Position numbers and translations under genes: made by a program. This document shows positions 61,280 to 64,000 of a DNA stretch of 64,000 bases, piece by piece; position 1 is the stretch's first letter; the number at the start of each line of letters is the position of its first letter. The notes below the pieces were generated by a model. It saw only the letters and a program-made list of their open reading frames with translations. It made no database searches and was not told the DNA's origin. The DNA is taken from the NCBI RefSeq assembly GCF_947503875.1, contig NZ_CANNFH010000003.1:124001-188000 (forward strand), read 5' to 3'. Source of the stretch: an uncultured Polaribacter sp. (GTDB lineage: Bacteria > Bacteroidota > Bacteroidia > Flavobacteriales > Flavobacteriaceae).

Positions 61280-61897
61280 TTACAAAATGTCTAAACTACC
61301 TTTACCTTCTCTTACTAAGGTTGGTTCTTCTGTTAAATCTATTACTGTAGATGCTTCATTATCTCCATAACCACCATCTATAACTAAATCGACTCTATTT
61401 TGCCATTTCTCAAAAATTAATTCTGGGTCTGTTGTGTATTCTAAAATATCATCTTCATCTCTTATAGAAGTAGAAATAATTGGATTGCCCAATTCTGCTA
61501 CTAATGTTCTTATAATGGTATTGTCTGGTATTCTTATACCAACAGTTTTTTTCTTTTTAAATACTTTTGGCAGATTATTACTGCCAGGCAAAATAAATGT
61601 ATAAGGGCCAGGCAATGCTCTTTTCAAAATTTTAAACGTGCTAGAATCTATTTGTTTTACATATTCAGAAAGATGACTTAGATCGTTACAAATAAAAGAA
61701 AAGTTTGCTTTTTCTAATTTTACGCCCTTAATTTTTGCGATTTTTTCTAATGCTTTTGTTTTGGTAATATCACAACCTAAACCATAAACAGTATCTGTTG
61801 GATAAATTACTAAACCGCCTGCTTTTAAAATCTTAACTGCCTTTTCAATTTCTTTAGGGTTAGGATTTTCGTTGTATATTTTTAAAAATTGCGCCAT
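61280..61897 (-). CDS. tsaC: Threonylcarbamoyl-AMP synthase (TsaC/YrdC)
   Basis: 205 residues. AVKILKAGGLVIYPTDTVYG then LGCDITKTKALEKIAKIKG and NFSFICNDLSHLSEYVKQID match TsaC/YciO. LPGPYTFILPGSNN and VGIRIPDNTIIRTLVAELG complete the motifs. It makes threonylcarbamoyl-AMP from threonine, bicarbonate and ATP for t6A synthesis with TsaE (1783-2196). The KxR-type motif RxxxP..ST (PIISTSIRDEDD) is present. YciO-type assignment is the alternative. Confidence 0.92.
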   Translation of the reverse strand: MAQFLKIYNENPNPKEIEKAVKILKAGGLVIYPTDTVYGLGCDITKTKALEKIAKIKGVKLEKANFSFICNDLSHLSEYVKQIDSSTFKILKRALPGPYTFILPGSNNLPKVFKKKKTVGIRIPDNTIIRTLVAELGNPIISTSIRDEDDILEYTTDPELIFEKWQNRVDLVIDGGYGDNEASTVIDLTEEPTLVREGKGSLDIL

Positions 61898-61932
61898 AGC
61901 ATTTATTTTATATAATTAAAGATAGTAAAAAT

Positions 61933-61965
61933 AAAAAAACTCAGTTCGCTAAAAAACGAACTGAG
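61933..61965 (-). terminator. Terminator of the response regulator operon
   Basis: CTCAGTTCG (61940-61948) pairs with CGAACTGAG (61957-61965) and is followed on the minus strand by seven Ts. It lies 28 bases past the stop of the regulator at 61993. Confidence 0.88.
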
Positions 61966-61992
61966 TATTTTATAAAGGGAAGTGTATTTAAA

Positions 61993-62694
61993 TTAAGTTT
62001 TATCTACTAATCTAAATCCTTCTCCATGTATATTTAAAATCTCTACGTTTTCATCTAACTTTAAATACTTACGTAATTTGGCAATATAAACATCCATACT
62101 TCTAGAAGTAAAGTAGTTGTCATCTCTCCAAATTTTAGTTAATGCCAATTCTCTTGGCATTAAATCGTTTTTATGTATGGCTAGCATACGTAGCAATTTG
62201 CTTTCTTTTGGCGATAATTTTGCTGGTTCTCCATCTTCACCAATAGATAAATGACGTAATTTAGAATTGAAGAAAAAGTTTCCAATATGAAACTCAAACT
62301 GCTCAGACTCTGCTGTTACATCTGTTTCTTTTCTCTGAAGAATTGCTTTTATTTTGTGTAAAAGTACTTCAGAGTCAAATGGTTTGTTTAAATAATCATC
62401 TGCACCAACAGCATAACCTTTTAATACATCCTCTTTTAATGTTTTTGCTGTTAAAAATATAATTGGTATTTCTTTGTTGGTGCTTCTAATGTCTTGTGCT
62501 AAAGAAAAACCATCTTTTCTTGGCATCATAACATCTAAAATACATAGATCATAATCGCTGTTTTTAAACATGATTAAGCCTTCTATACCATCTTTTGCGT
62601 GTGTTACGTTGTAATCATTTAACGCTAAATAATCTTTTAAGACCGTTCCAAAATTTGGATCGTCTTCTACTAATAAAATCTTTTTACTTCCCAT
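61993..62694 (-). CDS. OmpR-family response regulator
   Basis: 233 residues. KKILLVEDDPNFGTVLKDYL starts the receiver domain; the phosphoacceptor Asp is in YDLCILDVMMPRKDGFSL (near residue 54), and FLTAKTLKED and GADDYLNKPFDSEVL follow. The winged-helix domain (LSPKESKLLRMLAIHKNDL, then FTSRSMDVYIAKLRKYLK) is of the OmpR type. It is co-transcribed with the kinase gene (12 bases apart). In flavobacteria a similar pair is named RprX/RprY; I cannot confirm that here. Confidence 0.93.
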   Translation of the reverse strand: MGSKKILLVEDDPNFGTVLKDYLALNDYNVTHAKDGIEGLIMFKNSDYDLCILDVMMPRKDGFSLAQDIRSTNKEIPIIFLTAKTLKEDVLKGYAVGADDYLNKPFDSEVLLHKIKAILQRKETDVTAESEQFEFHIGNFFFNSKLRHLSIGEDGEPAKLSPKESKLLRMLAIHKNDLMPRELALTKIWRDDNYFTSRSMDVYIAKLRKYLKLDENVEILNIHGEGFRLVDKT

Positions 62695-62705
62695 TGTTAT
62701 CTAAT

Positions 62706-64000
62706 TTAAATTATTGGTAATTTTACTGTGAAAATACTTCCTTCACCCTTCTCACTTTCCACAAATACTGTTCCGTGATGTTTTTCTACAATTTCTTTTA
62801 CGTACGCCAAACCTAAACCATGGCCTTTTACATCGTGAATATTGCCTTTTTGTTCTCTATAAAATTTATCAAATACTTGTTTTTGTACTGCTTTACTCAT
62901 TCCAATACCATTGTCTTTAATTTTAAACACAAAAAACTTGTTGGTACTTTCTGTATACACTTCTATCTGAGGTGCGTTATTAGAATACTTAATAGCGTTT
63001 TCTAACATGTTTACAATTACATTGGTTAAATGAAATTGGTTTCCAGGCAATTCTGCAACTACCGCTTTAAAATGCACAGTAATACTACCTTCTCTACTTT
63101 GTACTAATAAATTAACGTGAGAAATTGCATCTTCTATAATGTCGTGTAAATCTATAGTTTCCTTACTTAAATCTATTTGATTTTTTTCTAATCTAGAAAT
63201 TCTTAGCACATTTTCTACCTGAGAATGCATACGCTTGTTTTCATCTCTAATCATTTGTATGTAACGTAATACCTTATCACTATCTCCTAAAATTTTAGGA
63301 TTTCTAATAGAATCTATTGCCAAATTAATAGTTGCTATTGGCGTTTTAAACTCATGCGTCATATTATTGATAAAATCTGTTTTAATTTCAGATATTTTTT
63401 TCTGTCTGATCAACTGATAAAGAGAACTAGAAAAAGCGACAATAATTATAAAAATAAAAAATAAAGAAAGTAATAGAATACTAGAGATACCTGATAAAAT
63501 TAACTCATTTTTATTGGGGAATGTTACGTATAAATTATAACCCACACCACCTTGTAAATCTTCATTAAATAAAGGATATTTATAATAATCTTTAGTATTT
63601 ATTGTGTAATAGCCAGATTTTAATTTTGTCGCTAAACCTTCTTTTGTGTAAACACCATATTTAAAATCTAAAAATATATTTCTTTTAGCTAATTCATCTT
63701 TAATTGTATTATTTAGCTCTGTATTACTAATTCTTTGGTGAATTGGCTTTTTGCTATTATAATCTTTAAAAAGTTCTGTAATTTGAATTTCTTCAAAATT
63801 TAAAAAATCTTGCTCAAAAGAATACCTAGTTTCATCTGAGGAAGAAAATAAACCGTCTATACTTGAACTTATTTTTGCTTTAAAATAATCTTTTTTACCG
63901 CTAAAACGCTTAAAAATAATAGAATCGTTATCTAACATTTCTGTAGGTAAATTAAAATTTTCTTCTAAAATAGTAGAGCCATAAGTAAATTTTTGCTGTG
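62706..64000 (-). CDS. Sensor histidine kinase (5' end outside window)
   Basis: Over 430 residues are visible and the frame stays open to the window edge, so the N-terminus is missing. The visible outer region precedes one membrane helix (LILSGISSILLLSLFFIFII). The dimerisation helix has the phosphoacceptor His in FINNMTHEFKTPIATINLAI, followed by IVNMLENAIKYSN (N box), FKIKDNGIGMS (G1) and KGHGLGLAYVKEIV (G2). It phosphorylates the regulator at 61993-62694. The sensed signal is unknown. Confidence 0.93.
   Translation of the reverse strand, partial: QQKFTYGSTILEENFNLPTEMLDNDSIIFKRFSGKKDYFKAKISSSIDGLFSSSDETRYSFEQDFLNFEEIQITELFKDYNSKKPIHQRISNTELNNTIKDELAKRNIFLDFKYGVYTKEGLATKLKSGYYTINTKDYYKYPLFNEDLQGGVGYNLYVTFPNKNELILSGISSILLLSLFFIFIIIVAFSSSLYQLIRQKKISEIKTDFINNMTHEFKTPIATINLAIDSIRNPKILGDSDKVLRYIQMIRDENKRMHSQVENVLRISRLEKNQIDLSKETIDLHDIIEDAISHVNLLVQSREGSITVHFKAVVAELPGNQFHLTNVIVNMLENAIKYSNNAPQIEVYTESTNKFFVFKIKDNGIGMSKAVQKQVFDKFYREQKGNIHDVKGHGLGLAYVKEIVEKHHGTVFVESEKGEGSIFTVKLPII

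Noticed and set aside
1..64000. tRNA or rRNA genes
   Set aside because: No TTCGAATC-type T-loops in cloverleaf context and no rRNA-like GC-rich conserved blocks were found by eye.

Overview
The window is low-GC chromosomal DNA from a member of the Bacteroidota, most likely a marine flavobacterium of the Polaribacter/Tenacibaculum type. The reasons are the porX-tsaE order, -7 promoter elements of the form TAnnTTTG with little Shine-Dalgarno signal, carboxypeptidase-like/TonB receptors, 2TM-domain and DUF2141 proteins, N-acyl-citrulline-type arginine genes, and a carotenoid cluster of the kind that makes monocyclic xanthophylls. No rRNA, tRNA, prophage, insertion sequence or CRISPR array was seen.

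Layout. 1-3.9 kb: C-terminal part of the type IX secretion regulator PorX, a DUF2442/frameshifted DUF4160 pair, tsaE, and an alanine-dehydrogenase paralogue without two catalytic residues. 4-8.5 kb: trmH, a sirtuin, a small conserved protein, the rpsF-rpsR-rplI operon and a canonical ald. 8.7-12.8 kb: an ECF sigma / membrane protein / outer-membrane protein operon and a surface protein. 12.8-18.8 kb: a tandem hairpin array, priA (which appears to lack an ATG/GTG/TTG start), ung and a Smr-less mutS2. 19-26 kb: an oxidoreductase, a sodium/solute symporter with a 35-residue membrane partner, and a LytS/LytTR operon rich in 2TM domains.

26.2-38.2 kb is a dense arginine/proline cluster: GNAT-argG-argC-proC-argD-proA-proB-argF'-argB-argE-argH. 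A 28-codon open frame precedes it; it ends in five arginine codons within its last 12 sense codons and is followed by a small terminator-like hairpin. I read it as an arginine leader peptide controlling the cluster by attenuation, and it is the most interesting signal here. Residue 90 of the carbamoyltransferase (Ala) suggests that the pathway uses succinylated rather than acetylated intermediates.

38-48.7 kb: two small envelope genes, then a carotenoid operon (crtI-crtB-crtZ-crtD-like-cruF-like-crtY) behind a MerR regulator with cobalamin-binding residues. The crtI promoter is a full flavobacterial consensus with a 9-bp inverted repeat around its -7 element. A divergent second ECF sigma / membrane protein / barrel module follows. 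48.7-64 kb: threonine aldolase, a large zinc protease, a solitary PDDEXK nuclease, prfB without a frameshift site, an ArsC-like protein, a TonB-type receptor, a small membrane protein, fumC, a glycosyltransferase, an SRPBCC protein, tsaC, and a response regulator/histidine kinase pair cut by the window edge.

Intergenic DNA carries several dispersed repeat families: a five-copy palindromic TGTCATTTC element, a four-copy GC-richer hairpin element, and composite minisatellites (TGTTGGC-like plus AACTTT-like arrays) at three or four loci. These sometimes supply stop codons, false starts or coding sequence to neighbouring genes.
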